64,000 nucleotides of DNA, taken from Phycisphaera sp. TMED9. Lineage in GTDB: Bacteria > Planctomycetota > Phycisphaerae > Phycisphaerales > SM1A02. Both the position numbers and the translations under genes were made by a program. Location: NCBI GenBank assembly GCA_002167845.2, contig NHBO02000081.1, positions 2,177 through 66,176 of the forward strand, in the 5' to 3' direction. The notes beneath the pieces were generated by a model. That model saw only the letters and a list, made by a program, of their open reading frames with translations, did no database searches and was not told where the DNA came from. Shown piece by piece: positions 44,078 to 55,517 of the stretch. Every line of letters begins with the position of its first letter. Position 1 is the stretch's first letter.

Positions 44078-44311
44078 CGTGGGCTGGCGCCTCCATCAGC
44101 GGCGGGGTGGATATTCCTCGCGGAGTATCGGACAAATCCCAGTCCGGCGAAAGGTCGATTCGGGAGGAACTCACCCGACTTTGGGCTTATCTCGACACTT
44201 CATCCACCGGAGGTGGTCCGTTCTGGCGACCAGAGCCGTTGATGGCTAGGGTCAGGACCTCGGGTCGAGCCTGTGCGGCGCGATGACCCTCGTCGTAAAG
44301 GAGCAGTCTGG

Positions 44312-46102
44312 ATGAACGGCATCACGTCGACCTGGAAATGGAGATCACCCTCGGGGAGTGATCCCGGATCGCCGTCGGCACAGCCGAACCTCGCCGATCG
44401 GGTGCTCGAGGGGCGATCGATCGAAGATCCGGTGGCGTTTCTGGACTCCAGTTACGGCAGAATTGCGCCGCCGGAGGGCCTGGCGGGCGCGGTGGAAGCC
44501 GGCGAGAGACTTGCTCGGGCCATCGAAGCCGGGAGCAGGATCGTCATCCACGGCGATTATGACTTTGACGGAATCGCGGCCTCGGCGATCCTGCAAAGGT
44601 CACTCCGGCTCATGGCTCCCTCGAGTGAGATCGAGGTGGTCCTGCCCAATCGGTACGAAGACGGCTACGGCCTCTCGGTCGCCGGGCTGAAGCGGATTCG
44701 CGCCGAAGGGGCCGATCTGGTGATCGCCGTCGACTGTGGGGTCACGGCGATCGACGCGATCGAAGCCGCCGCGAAGGACGGGCTCGAGGTGATGGTGCTC
44801 GATCACCATCGCTTCATCCGTGACGAGCAGGGGGAGATCGTCCTCCCGCCCGCGAGCGTCGTGGTGCACCCCGGCCTGCCGGTCGCCGGGGTCGATCAGG
44901 TCGGCACCGATCATCTCTGTGGCGCGGCGGTCGCCTTCAAGGTGGTCTGGGCGACCGCACGGTCGCACTTCCGGACGGAGCGGGTTCCGTCGGTGATGAA
45001 GCAGGAACTCGTCGAGGCGACCATTCTGGCCGGGCTGGGGACGATCGCGGATGTGATGCCGCTGGTCGAAGAGAACCGGGCGTTGGCGGCGCTGGCGCTC
45101 CGAGGACTCCCGGGTTCCAGGATTCCGGGGCTTCGAGCATTGCTCTTGGAGTCGGGGCACGGTCCGGACGACGGGCCGGTGCATGAAGAGACCATCCAGT
45201 TTCAGTTGGCGCCGAGGATCAATGCCCTCGGTCGATTCGGTTCCCCGATGCCGGCAGTCGAGTTGCTCACTTCCACGGACACCGGGCCGGATGGAGTGCG
45301 GGCCTCGACGGAGCTGGCTCGAGAGATCTCATCGATCAATCTCCAGCGAAGACAAGCGGAAAGATCGATCGTGGAAGAGGCCGTGGCCCGGGCCGAAGCC
45401 GAGGGGCAGACCGCGGATGATCACCCGGTCATCGTCCTGGCGGATCCGGGCTGGAAGCGGGGGCTGGTCGGTCCGGCATGTGCGAAACTGGTGGATCGAT
45501 TCGCGCGGCCGGTCGTCCTCTTCGAAGCGTGTTCGGATGGCATCGCCCGTGGTTCGGCGCGGAGCATCGAGGGGTATTCCATCCATGCCGGACTGGAAGC
45601 CGCCTCGGAACATCTCGAGTCCTTCGGTGGACATGCCGCGGCGGCAGGTTGCGCCGTCGCGCTCGATCGCCTCGACCAGCTTCGAGCCGCCCTCGTCGAG
45701 CATTCCAGTCGCGAGATCGCACGTGAGGATCTGAGTTCGGTGGTCGAGATCGACTGTCGCGCGGTCATGGGCGAGATCGATGAGGTTCGGGACATCGAAG
45801 TGGTGCGACAACTCGCACCGTTCGGGCCGGGTCATCCGAGACCGACGGTCCTGATCGAGACCGTCCGGCCGATCGAGACGAAGTGGGTCGGTGCCGATCA
45901 GGGGACGTTGCAGCTTCGATTCGCCGGCGACGGCGCCAGGAGCGTGAAGGCGGTCTGGTTCGGCGCCGGAAGACATCGTGAAGCCGTGGAGAAGGCGATC
46001 AAGGCTGGCGCACTGGATCTGGTCGCCACCCCCGACCTCAATCGGTGGCAGGGTCGGGTGGAGCCCAATCTGATGATCCAGGATCTTCGAGCAGCCGAGT
46101 GA
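44312..46102 (+). CDS. recJ: Single-stranded-DNA exonuclease RecJ
   Basis: A 596-residue DHH-family nuclease with motif I GDYDFDGIAA (about 82-91), motif III VLDHHRF (about 160-167), the DHHA1 domain with GGHAAAAGCAV and a C-terminal OB-like domain. RecJ degrades 5'-ended single strands in recombination and mismatch repair. AAAGGAG precedes the ATG at 44312 by 8 bases; the upstream codon at 44273 is less supported. Divergent from adk. Confidence 0.94.
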   Translation: MNGITSTWKWRSPSGSDPGSPSAQPNLADRVLEGRSIEDPVAFLDSSYGRIAPPEGLAGAVEAGERLARAIEAGSRIVIHGDYDFDGIAASAILQRSLRLMAPSSEIEVVLPNRYEDGYGLSVAGLKRIRAEGADLVIAVDCGVTAIDAIEAAAKDGLEVMVLDHHRFIRDEQGEIVLPPASVVVHPGLPVAGVDQVGTDHLCGAAVAFKVVWATARSHFRTERVPSVMKQELVEATILAGLGTIADVMPLVEENRALAALALRGLPGSRIPGLRALLLESGHGPDDGPVHEETIQFQLAPRINALGRFGSPMPAVELLTSTDTGPDGVRASTELAREISSINLQRRQAERSIVEEAVARAEAEGQTADDHPVIVLADPGWKRGLVGPACAKLVDRFARPVVLFEACSDGIARGSARSIEGYSIHAGLEAASEHLESFGGHAAAAGCAVALDRLDQLRAALVEHSSREIAREDLSSVVEIDCRAVMGEIDEVRDIEVVRQLAPFGPGHPRPTVLIETVRPIETKWVGADQGTLQLRFAGDGARSVKAVWFGAGRHREAVEKAIKAGALDLVATPDLNRWQGRVEPNLMIQDLRAAE

Positions 46103-46148
46103 GCGGGCTTCGGGGAGTCGATTCACCCTTCGGGGTCGAGGCGTCGGC

Positions 46149-47567
46149 TCAGAAGACGAGGTCGCTTCCCGGGTTGAACTCAGGGCACGATCTTCCAGCG
46201 AGGTCGGCGGCACACAGTGCGGTCGCGGCCGTCACTTCGATCCGGCCGTTGACCGTTCCATCGTCATTTCTGGCGATTTTCGAGCCTGCAGCCTCCATCC
46301 ATCGAGCCGAACGTTCGGTCTGCAGTCGGCCGCTGCTCTCCGCGGAATCGCCACCTTCGGCATTCTTGATGGGGGCGAACTCCTCGACGCGATCGGTCTC
46401 GTAGACGAGTCCCTTCTCGACGAACTCGAGGGCGTCGAAGACGAACATCTCGAACTTGGTCCCGTTGGGCTCCGTGGGAGTGACCGTCGTTCCGTCGTCC
46501 GGGTTCCAGAACGGAACCTTCTTTCGGGCGTGATGGAACGGCATCACGGTGTCGCTGTCCGCGGAAGTCAGACGGGCGATGAAGTCGATGGCGAGGATGT
46601 GGATGGCGATCGACCCCGCGATGAATCGCAGAGATCCATCTTCGTTGGTCGCGTTGGCGTGATCGGCGGGAAGGTCGCTGTACTCGATCACCTGAGTCCG
46701 GCCGCCGACGCGGCAGAAGACCCCGACCTTTTCTTCGGCCGAGATCTTCGGAACCATCTTGCTGGACATTTCCCTCGAGCTCGCGGGATGAGTCGCATGA
46801 AGGCCGACGAAGAGGGGGTCGACGGCGTGAACCGTGGGATTGTCCACCTGGAAGTAGGACAGGTGTTTCACCCCTCGGCTGGCGGCGTGGTCCAGCGCGC
46901 CGCTGCGGGCGAGGGCACGAAGAGATCCTCCGTGGCCATCCGGGCTCACCGCGATCACTCCGGGGGCTTCAAGAAGGATCCGGCCGTTGTCATCGACCGC
47001 GGGCATCACTCCCTGCGGAAAGAGGAGCATCGATTCCGGGCTCCGGCCGAAGTGGTTGTTGTCCTGAAAGAACGCCCGGGTCGCGGCGTCGTTCAACGGG
47101 CTGGTCATCAGGTACCAGGGCGTCTCGATGCCGAATCGCTCGTCGATGGCGTTCAGTTGCTCCGCGAAGACCCGGAACAAGGGCTTTCCGGTGATCGGGG
47201 TCGCGGGAAACGTCCCCTTGGGGCCGTTCCATCCAAGGCGGGTTCCCTGGCCCCCGGCGACGGTGAACGCCGCGATTTCACCGCGTCGGATCAACTCTTC
47301 ACCGGCGGATCGAAAGGTCTCTTCATCTTCGGGGTGGCGAGGAACCACGGGGGCGGGTTCGAGGTCGGCGGGAATGCCGACGGCCGAGCCGCCCGATGAT
47401 GCGAGCGAGGAGACCTCCTCGAAGTCGATCGACTCGGCCTGTTCGATGAACGACTCGAGCTCGTCGGCAGTCACCGATTCGAGGCCGCGGGTGAGATGTT
47501 CCTGCTCGTGCTTCTGAAGCGTCGCGACGACGGCGTCGAGACGTTGGGTGATCGACTCGGTTGACAT
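46149..47567 (-). CDS. UDPGP-family nucleotidyltransferase (UDP-sugar pyrophosphorylase, UAP1-like)
   Basis: A 472-residue protein of the eukaryotic-type UDPGP family with VAGGQGTRLGWNGPKGTFP (about 103-121) and PFHHARKKVPFWNP. UAP1-like enzymes make UDP-GlcNAc or UDP-Glc from the sugar 1-phosphate and UTP. A GlmM-like mutase is nearby (50823-52211), which fits amino-sugar nucleotide supply, but the substrate is not certain. The start at 47567 is the first ATG of the conserved part. It follows phoU on the minus strand, 49 bases downstream. Confidence 0.88.
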   Translation of the reverse strand: MSTESITQRLDAVVATLQKHEQEHLTRGLESVTADELESFIEQAESIDFEEVSSLASSGGSAVGIPADLEPAPVVPRHPEDEETFRSAGEELIRRGEIAAFTVAGGQGTRLGWNGPKGTFPATPITGKPLFRVFAEQLNAIDERFGIETPWYLMTSPLNDAATRAFFQDNNHFGRSPESMLLFPQGVMPAVDDNGRILLEAPGVIAVSPDGHGGSLRALARSGALDHAASRGVKHLSYFQVDNPTVHAVDPLFVGLHATHPASSREMSSKMVPKISAEEKVGVFCRVGGRTQVIEYSDLPADHANATNEDGSLRFIAGSIAIHILAIDFIARLTSADSDTVMPFHHARKKVPFWNPDDGTTVTPTEPNGTKFEMFVFDALEFVEKGLVYETDRVEEFAPIKNAEGGDSAESSGRLQTERSARWMEAAGSKIARNDDGTVNGRIEVTAATALCAADLAGRSCPEFNPGSDLVF

Positions 47568-47616
47568 CGGTCTTGGTTCCAACTCGATGATTGAGGGTTC
47601 GACGAAGGGGCGAGGT

Positions 47617-48318
47617 TCAGTGCTCGGAGGAATTCGGATCCTGAGGCTGGGTCCAGCCTTCCGCATCGTGCCGAACGATCTTGCCGGTCTCGAGGTAGAT
47701 CACCTGCTCGCACACGTTCGTGCAATGGTCGGCGATGCGCTCGAGCGACTTGGTCACGGCGAGAAGACGGAACGCTCCATCAACGGCGAGTGCGCCGTCG
47801 GCGAGTCGCTGCTGGGCATCAAGCAGGATCTCCTGCTTGAAACGATCGACGGTGTCGTCGAAGTCCAGAACCCGGCGGGCGAGGACCGGGTCGTTCTTGC
47901 TCAAGGCGCGATTCGCGTCGCGGATCATTCCGAGCACGCTGTTGGCCATCACGCGGAAGGTCTGGGGGAGGTTGCTCGTCGTCCGCTGTGGATCGAGGGT
48001 GGCCTCGGCGATCGTGACCGCGCAGTCACCGATCCGTTCGAACTCGTTGTTGACCTTGACGATCGTGAGCACGGAGCGGATCGAATGTGAATTGGTCTGT
48101 CCGAGGGCGAGCACGGGAATGCACTGCTTCTCGATCTCGACGTCGACCTCGTCCACGACCAGTTCGATCTGGAGGACTTCTCGAGCCTTGTCGAGATCGT
48201 GATCGAAGTAGCAGTCGACGGCCTGCGTGGCCTGCTCGAGGACACGAACTCCCTGCTTCGTGATCTGATCACGGAGAATCTGCAGCTGAGTCTGAAAATC
48301 TTCGGTCTGATCGTTCAC
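47617..48318 (-). CDS. phoU: PhoU-type phosphate signalling regulator
   Basis: A 233-residue all-helical protein with two PhoU repeats, each with the E/D-rich metal-binding helix (NNEFERIGDCAV and TKSLERIADHCTNV). PhoU restrains the PstSCAB/PhoR phosphate response. No pst genes are adjacent. The GTG at 48318 is used: AAGGA lies upstream and the family N-terminus begins there. The longer open frame runs through pdxJ and is not real. Polyphosphate kinase is also in this window. Confidence 0.92.
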   Translation of the reverse strand: MNDQTEDFQTQLQILRDQITKQGVRVLEQATQAVDCYFDHDLDKAREVLQIELVVDEVDVEIEKQCIPVLALGQTNSHSIRSVLTIVKVNNEFERIGDCAVTIAEATLDPQRTTSNLPQTFRVMANSVLGMIRDANRALSKNDPVLARRVLDFDDTVDRFKQEILLDAQQRLADGALAVDGAFRLLAVTKSLERIADHCTNVCEQVIYLETGKIVRHDAEGWTQPQDPNSSEH

Positions 48319-48339
48319 GAATGGGCCTCGTTCCTTGGG

Positions 48340-48351
48340 AGTATACGCCTC
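48340..48351 (-). promoter_or_regulatory. Putative phoU promoter (-10 TATACT)
   Basis: Minus strand GAGGCGTATACT, identical to the ssrA-side motif. It is 22 bases before the GTG, so the transcript would have a leader of about 15 bases with the AAGGA site. The -35 region is weak. Confidence 0.5.
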
Positions 48352-48381
48352 TGGCGGGAGCATGCCGGATAGCATTCCAGC

Positions 48382-49131
48382 ATGATCGAACTTGGCGTCA
48401 ACATCGACCACGTCGCGACGGTCCGGGAGGCCCGTGCGACCTGGGAACCGGATCCGGTCTGGGCCGCCGTGGAGGCGCATCTGGGTGGTGCGGGAGGAAT
48501 CACCATCCACCTGCGGGAAGACCGCCGGCACATCCAGGATGCCGATGTCCATCGATTGAAGGAACTCGTTCAGATCAAGCTGAATCTCGAGATGGCCGCC
48601 ACGGACGAGATGATCGCGATCGCCTCCGAGATTCGACCGCAGATCGTCATGCTGGTGCCGGAAGGGCGAGACGAGATCACCACCGAGGGAGGGCTCGACG
48701 TCGCGGGATCCCGTGAACGGATGGCCGATGTCGTCCAGCGACTGGCCGCCGTCGGAATCCCGGTGTCGGCCTTCATCGATCCGGACCTCCGTCAGGTCGC
48801 TGCGGCCGCGGAATGCGGCTTCGCGGTCTGTGAGGTCCATACCGGCCCCTATGCACACGCGTTTCACGAGCATGGCCGCTCCGCCGACATGCCGGAGGTC
48901 TCGGCGCGGCTCTCCGAGGTCGCTCGGGCGGGAGAGGCCATCATCGAGGCCGGCATGCGATTCAACGCCGGGCACGCGCTGAACTATGCCAACGTTCAGC
49001 CGATCGCCGCTCTTCCGGGGGTCCGGGAGCTCCACATCGGCCATTCGATCGTGAGCCGTTCGATCTTCATCGGAATGCGCCAGGCGGTTCGGGAGATGAG
49101 AAGCCTGATCATCGAAGCCGGCCGCTCCTGA
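48382..49131 (+). CDS. pdxJ: Pyridoxine 5'-phosphate synthase
   Basis: A 249-residue TIM-barrel enzyme: IELGVNIDHVATVREAR at the start, ITIHLREDRRHIQDADV and LHIGHSIVSRSIFIGM near the end. It condenses 1-deoxyxylulose 5-phosphate with 3-amino-2-oxopropyl phosphate to pyridoxine phosphate. SerC is also present in the window and may share in this pathway. No clear Shine-Dalgarno before the ATG. Confidence 0.97.
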   Translation: MIELGVNIDHVATVREARATWEPDPVWAAVEAHLGGAGGITIHLREDRRHIQDADVHRLKELVQIKLNLEMAATDEMIAIASEIRPQIVMLVPEGRDEITTEGGLDVAGSRERMADVVQRLAAVGIPVSAFIDPDLRQVAAAAECGFAVCEVHTGPYAHAFHEHGRSADMPEVSARLSEVARAGEAIIEAGMRFNAGHALNYANVQPIAALPGVRELHIGHSIVSRSIFIGMRQAVREMRSLIIEAGRS

Positions 49132-49283
49132 GCGTCGCTTGCCGAGGGCGTTTCTCTGATCTCGGAATTCCTGGATTCAAGGAGATTCGAGTGGGATGAA
49201 TCGATGACTTGTCGATTCTCTCCCGGAGGGTGGTCCGTTGGTAGGATCGCCCGGACGCAGGACGCGACTCCGGAGATTTCTGA

Positions 49284-50237
49284 ATGACTCAGTTTCAGCC
49301 CGCGTTGCTCGCGGGAGCCCACACCGCTCTGATCACGCCCTTCAGCCGAGATGGATCCACGGTCGATCTCTCGGCGCTCGAGGCTCAGGTCCTCTTCCAG
49401 GCCTCTGGAGGCGTTGCCGGAGTGGTGCCGTGCGGTACGACTGGAGAGACGCCCACGCTGTCCGACTCGGAGCGACGGAGCGTCATCCAGACCACGGCGG
49501 CGACCGCTGGCCCGCTGGGCGTGAAAGTCATCGCAGGAGCCGGGTCCAATGCGACCGCCCACGCCATCGAACTGCAATCGGAGGCCGAAGGCCTCGGTGC
49601 CGATGCCTCGCTCCAGGTCGTGCCCTACTACAACAAGCCTTCGCAGGAGGGGCTCTTCCGGCACTTCATGGCGATCGCCGATGCGGCGGAGATTCCGATC
49701 GTCCTCTACGACGTACCGGGCCGTTCGGGTGTCGGTCTCTCCGTCGATACCGTGGTTCGACTTGCGGCGCATCCACGCATCGTCGCGATCAAGGTCGCCA
49801 ACGGATCACTGGGCTTCGTCGGAGATGTCGCCGGGCGTTGCGATCTGGAGATCCTCTCGGGTGATGACCCGCTGACCCTGCCGATGCAGTCGCTCGGTGC
49901 GGTCGGCGTGATCAGCGTGTTGGGGAACATCGCACCGGGCCTGGTCGCGCAGCAGATCGCGGCGGGGAATCGGGGGGATCTGGCCGCGGCTCGAGTCGTT
50001 CATGAGCGGGTTCTTCCCTTGGCGACGGGTCTGCTCTCGTTGGATGGCAACCCGGTGCCGATCAAGGCGGCGATGTCGATGCTCGGCCGTGACAGTGGGG
50101 TGGTTCGACCGCCGCTGGCCGCCGCGGGCGCCTCGGTCCGCGATCAGCTCGCGGAACTCCTCGACACGGTGGGGGTTCGCGGCCCGGCCGGTGCCCACGA
50201 TTCCGCGGGATACTCCGGAACCACAGGAAACAGATGA
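49284..50237 (+). CDS. dapA: 4-hydroxy-tetrahydrodipicolinate synthase
   Basis: A 317-residue TIM barrel with GTTGE (51-55), Tyr142 in LYDVPGR and Schiff-base Lys170 in IVAIKVANG. It condenses pyruvate and aspartate semialdehyde in the lysine/diaminopimelate route. The usual catalytic-lysine context IKEATG is IKVANG here, a small change. A C-terminal extension of about 20 residues (Gly/Ala/Thr) is present. It overlaps the Nudix gene as ATGA. Confidence 0.93.
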   Translation: MTQFQPALLAGAHTALITPFSRDGSTVDLSALEAQVLFQASGGVAGVVPCGTTGETPTLSDSERRSVIQTTAATAGPLGVKVIAGAGSNATAHAIELQSEAEGLGADASLQVVPYYNKPSQEGLFRHFMAIADAAEIPIVLYDVPGRSGVGLSVDTVVRLAAHPRIVAIKVANGSLGFVGDVAGRCDLEILSGDDPLTLPMQSLGAVGVISVLGNIAPGLVAQQIAAGNRGDLAAARVVHERVLPLATGLLSLDGNPVPIKAAMSMLGRDSGVVRPPLAAAGASVRDQLAELLDTVGVRGPAGAHDSAGYSGTTGNR

Positions 50238-50797
50238 GCAACGTCAATGATGATCGATACGAACCGACCGGCCTTCCCTATCGGATGGCGGTTCTCTGCT
50301 ACCTCTGGACGGAGGACGATCGGCTCCTGATGCTCCATCGGCGGAAGGAGCCGAATCCGGGGATGTACTCGCCGATCGGTGGAAAGATGGAGATCTCACT
50401 GGGCGAGACGCCGCACGAGTGTGCTCGCCGGGAGATTCATGAGGAAGCCGGCATCGAAGTCGCGCCCGAGGACATCCGCATGTTCGCCATGGTGGCGGAG
50501 AAGGCGTATCAAGGCGAGATGCACTGGCTGCTCTTCTGTTTCGAAGTCACTCGCCGGATCGACCCGGCGGACCTCCCGCGCAGCGAATTCGACGAGGGAA
50601 CGTTGGAGTGGGTTCCCGTCGATGAGATCGAGAATCTCAACATTCCGGAGACCGATCGCAAGGTTCTCTGGCCTGCGCTGAAGCCACGACGGCATTCGGG
50701 CGGATTCCTCATGGTCGAAATCGACTGCGGTGGCGAAGACCTCGTCTGGAAGGTGGTCGAGGACACCGCAGGGTCGAGCGAGTCGGGTCGAGGTTGA
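50234..50797 (+). CDS. Nudix hydrolase
   Basis: A 187-residue hydrolase. The Nudix box reads GGKMEISLGE followed by REIHEEAGIEV; relative to Gx5Ex7REUxEExGU there are two extra residues between the Gly and the first Glu. All the Glu ligands of REIHEE are kept, so it is probably active as a nucleotide/ADP-ribose-type pyrophosphatase; substrate unknown. Coupled to dapA by ATGA, although no pathway link is evident. Confidence 0.88.
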   Translation: MSNVNDDRYEPTGLPYRMAVLCYLWTEDDRLLMLHRRKEPNPGMYSPIGGKMEISLGETPHECARREIHEEAGIEVAPEDIRMFAMVAEKAYQGEMHWLLFCFEVTRRIDPADLPRSEFDEGTLEWVPVDEIENLNIPETDRKVLWPALKPRRHSGGFLMVEIDCGGEDLVWKVVEDTAGSSESGRG

Positions 50798-50822
50798 ATC
50801 GCCCCCGTCGCTTCTGCTCGAT

Positions 50823-52211
50823 TCAGACGATCCCGGCCACGGCCGCGGCCTCGTCGGCCAGCCGTTCGGCGGCCTCCTGAGTCGGGGCTTCGGCGATCAG
50901 GCGAATGATCGGCTCGGTGTTACTGGGTCGGACGTGGACCCAGGCGTCACCGACGTCGACCCGAACACCATCCGAAGCATTGATGTCTTCACTCGCCCAG
51001 TGCTTCTTGATCTTCTTCAAGATTCCGCGGACGGCTTCCTTGCCGCCGACGGAGGAGAGATCCCACTTTCGCTTGAGCATGGAGTACCGGGGAAGGGCGT
51101 CGACGATCGCCGAGAGCGGTCGTTGGTCGGTCGCGAGCAGCTCGAGGATCAGGGCCATCGCGGAGAGCGAGTCGCGAATGAGGCAGACCTCCGGGATGAT
51201 GACGCCGCCGTTCCCTTCGCCGCCGATGGCACCACCACTCGATCGAATGCCCTGAACCACGTTGGCCTCTCCCACGGCGGTTCGGACCACGCTGGCCCCT
51301 TCGAATCCCTTGCAGACGTCATCGATCATCCGGCTGGTCGAGAGGTTGGCGGCGATCGGGCCGCCTCCTCCGCGCTGCATCATGCGGAGTCCGGTCAGTA
51401 CCAGCGTCCATTCCTCGCCGATGTATCGCCCGTTCTCGTCGATGACCGCGAGCCGATCCGCATCCGGATCCTGCGCGAATCCCACGGTCGCCCCGGAGTC
51501 CTTCGCGACCACTTCGGCCAGTTCGGTGAGATTCGCCTCGGTGGGCTCCGGAGTATGCGGGAAGACGCCGAGAGGCTCGCCATGAAGATGCACGAGGTCA
51601 CAGCCGAGCGCCTCGAGAAGTCGTCGGCCCGCCGGCCCACCGGATGCGGCGACCGAATCGAGAACCACTCGGAATCGCCTGCCCCGGATCGCCTCGACGT
51701 CGACGATGGAGAGAACCTTGTCGACGTGGTGCTCCGCGGCATCATCAGCATGGTGAATTCGGCCGCACTCGGCGCCGGCCACGCGATCCACTTGATTGCC
51801 TTCGAATCGAGCGATGATCTTCGAAGCCTCCCGGCCGGGAGGGGCGAGCCCGTCCGAATCGAGGCACTTGATTCCATTCCACTCGATCGGATTGTGACTC
51901 GCCGTCACGTTGATCCCGCCATCGCATCCGAGCTTCTGAATCATGACGCCGACGGTCGGTGTGGTCGTGATGCCGAGAAGCGTGACGTCACATCCGACCG
52001 CCGCGAGGCCGGCGGCGGCGGCGGAGGCCAGGCACGAGCCCGATCGCCGGCCGTCGTAACCGACCACCAGTCGCGGGGGTCGATCGGTGATCGATTCTCG
52101 CAGCAGCGACCCGAATGCACCCGTGTAGCGGGCGACGATTTCAGGGGTCATCGTCTGGCCGACGATGCCACGGGCGCCGGAGATCGAGAGCATCAGGGGG
52201 GCGTCGGGCAC
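50823..52211 (-). CDS. Phosphohexomutase, GlmM/phosphomannomutase type
   Basis: A 462-residue alpha-D-phosphohexomutase with phospho-Ser105 (NVTASHNP), the metal loop DPDADR (248-253), the sugar loop and RPSNTEP near the C-terminus. RPSNTEP and overall length favour phosphoglucosamine mutase (GlmM) or a phosphomannomutase; I cannot separate these. The GTG at 52211 has GGAG 5 bases upstream and is preferred over TTG at 52235. Minus strand, convergent with the Nudix gene. Confidence 0.88.
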   Translation of the reverse strand: MPDAPLMLSISGARGIVGQTMTPEIVARYTGAFGSLLRESITDRPPRLVVGYDGRRSGSCLASAAAAGLAAVGCDVTLLGITTTPTVGVMIQKLGCDGGINVTASHNPIEWNGIKCLDSDGLAPPGREASKIIARFEGNQVDRVAGAECGRIHHADDAAEHHVDKVLSIVDVEAIRGRRFRVVLDSVAASGGPAGRRLLEALGCDLVHLHGEPLGVFPHTPEPTEANLTELAEVVAKDSGATVGFAQDPDADRLAVIDENGRYIGEEWTLVLTGLRMMQRGGGGPIAANLSTSRMIDDVCKGFEGASVVRTAVGEANVVQGIRSSGGAIGGEGNGGVIIPEVCLIRDSLSAMALILELLATDQRPLSAIVDALPRYSMLKRKWDLSSVGGKEAVRGILKKIKKHWASEDINASDGVRVDVGDAWVHVRPSNTEPIIRLIAEAPTQEAAERLADEAAAVAGIV

Positions 52212-52282
52212 GGGAACTCCATGAAGGGGGATCAAGAGACCGGACTCTACCGAGTTCCGACCGGATTCTGTGAGTGATGATC

Positions 52283-52288
52283 TATACT
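52283..52288 (+). promoter_or_regulatory. -10 element immediately before a PTPS-family start (possible leaderless transcript)
   Basis: TATACT at 52283-52288 ends 6 bases before the ATG at 52295. Transcription from it would start at or next to that ATG, giving a leaderless mRNA. No Shine-Dalgarno is visible between them. Confidence 0.45.
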
Positions 52289-52294
52289 CAGATC

Positions 52295-52660
52295 ATGTTC
52301 CAAATCGAAGTATCTCATCGGTTCTCAGCCGCTCATGCCGTGACTGTCGGGGGTGTTCGAGAGGAGTTGCATGGGCATGACTGGGGGGTGACGGTGGTCA
52401 TCGAGGGTCCCAAACTCGACCACGAGGATCTGCTGGTCGATTTTCATGTGATCGAGGTCGCCCTCCGGACCGCCATCGGCCCGTTTTCCGGGCGGACCAT
52501 GAACGGAACGCCCCCCTTCGACGTGGTTCATCCCACCGCGGAACGGCTGGCCGAATTCGTGGCCGAAGCCGTGCAGCCGGAAGTCCCTTCGGGGCTCCGG
52601 ATCGCGTCCGTGGCCGTGGAGGAGGCACCAGGGTGCATTGCCCGGTGGTTTCCGGATTGA
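52295..52660 (+). CDS. 6-pyruvoyl-tetrahydropterin synthase/QueD-family protein, PTPS-III-like
   Basis: A 121-residue T-fold enzyme with the zinc ligands in HRFSAAH and LHGHDWG. In QueD and PTPS-I the catalytic Cys precedes HGH; here that segment is REELHGH with no Cys, matching the ExxHGH pattern described for PTPS-III, which supplies 6-hydroxymethyl-dihydropterin for folate in place of FolB. The start at 52295 is chosen from the conserved N-terminus; ATGs at 52274 and 52277 are alternatives. Confidence 0.82.
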   Translation: MFQIEVSHRFSAAHAVTVGGVREELHGHDWGVTVVIEGPKLDHEDLLVDFHVIEVALRTAIGPFSGRTMNGTPPFDVVHPTAERLAEFVAEAVQPEVPSGLRIASVAVEEAPGCIARWFPD

Positions 52661-52769
52661 ACCCCTCGGATGAGGAAGATCTGATCGAGACGACGGCGTC
52701 TTGATCGAGGAAGATGCGTTGATTCGCCCTGAGTCCAGATACCGAAGCCTTGATCGAAAGCCCACGCCG

Positions 52770-54926
<2,157 letters not shown>

Positions 54927-54935
54927 CTCGGCCGC

Positions 54936-55517
54936 TCAGAACGCTTCGAGTCGGGGCATGGCGCTGCCCACGAGCCTGATGGTCCGGGCCCGGTCACCCT
55001 CGATATCGAGTTGGATGACGTCGTTGGGTTCGACCGTGAGATCGATCGTGGCCCGATAGAGCCGACGGCCTTTTTCGTAGCTCAGCGTGAACGGCGCTTG
55101 AAGAACGCCTTCGGCGCTGGTGGTTCCCACCACGCCGTCAAGGAGTTCCACCGCAGGCTGACCGTCGATCTCGTACAGAAGTCTCTGGGTGTTTCGATCC
55201 CAGGAGATCGTCACGACTTCCTCGTTCTGGGTCTGGAACTGAATGAAGTCGCTCTGGATCGTGGTGACCCGCGGGTCGGATGGGAACGGGCCGAAATCGG
55301 TTCCGGTTCGAATCAGGGTCAACATCCGGTGCATGACGATACGGCCGATCGACTGCGTGGAGACTTCCTCGGTCGTGGCTTGATACGCACGAAAGCTCGC
55401 GTCGAGCGCGGCCAGGGTCGCCGTGAGAAGAGTGGCGGTGATGGCGAGTGCGATGAGCACTTCGATCAGGTTGAACCCGCGCCGTCGCACGTCCCGTCTG
55501 GTGCGATGAATCTTCAT
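54936..55517 (-). CDS. Minor pseudopilin, PilW/GspJ-like
   Basis: A 193-residue prepilin: basic leader, site RG|FNLIE, helix VLIALAITATLLTATLAALD and a beta-rich head with a GspJ-like pattern. Last gene of the minus-strand pilus cluster. Its ATG overlaps the stop of the PilX-like gene (ATGA), so the two products are likely made together, as minor pilins of a tip complex are. The leader has five Arg residues. Confidence 0.83.
   Translation of the reverse strand: MKIHRTRRDVRRRGFNLIEVLIALAITATLLTATLAALDASFRAYQATTEEVSTQSIGRIVMHRMLTLIRTGTDFGPFPSDPRVTTIQSDFIQFQTQNEEVVTISWDRNTQRLLYEIDGQPAVELLDGVVGTTSAEGVLQAPFTLSYEKGRRLYRATIDLTVEPNDVIQLDIEGDRARTIRLVGSAMPRLEAF

Noticed and set aside
47617-49044. A 475-codon minus-strand frame extending phoU upstream through pdxJ
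   Set aside because: PhoU homology starts at the GTG at 48318, and the upstream part is antisense to pdxJ.
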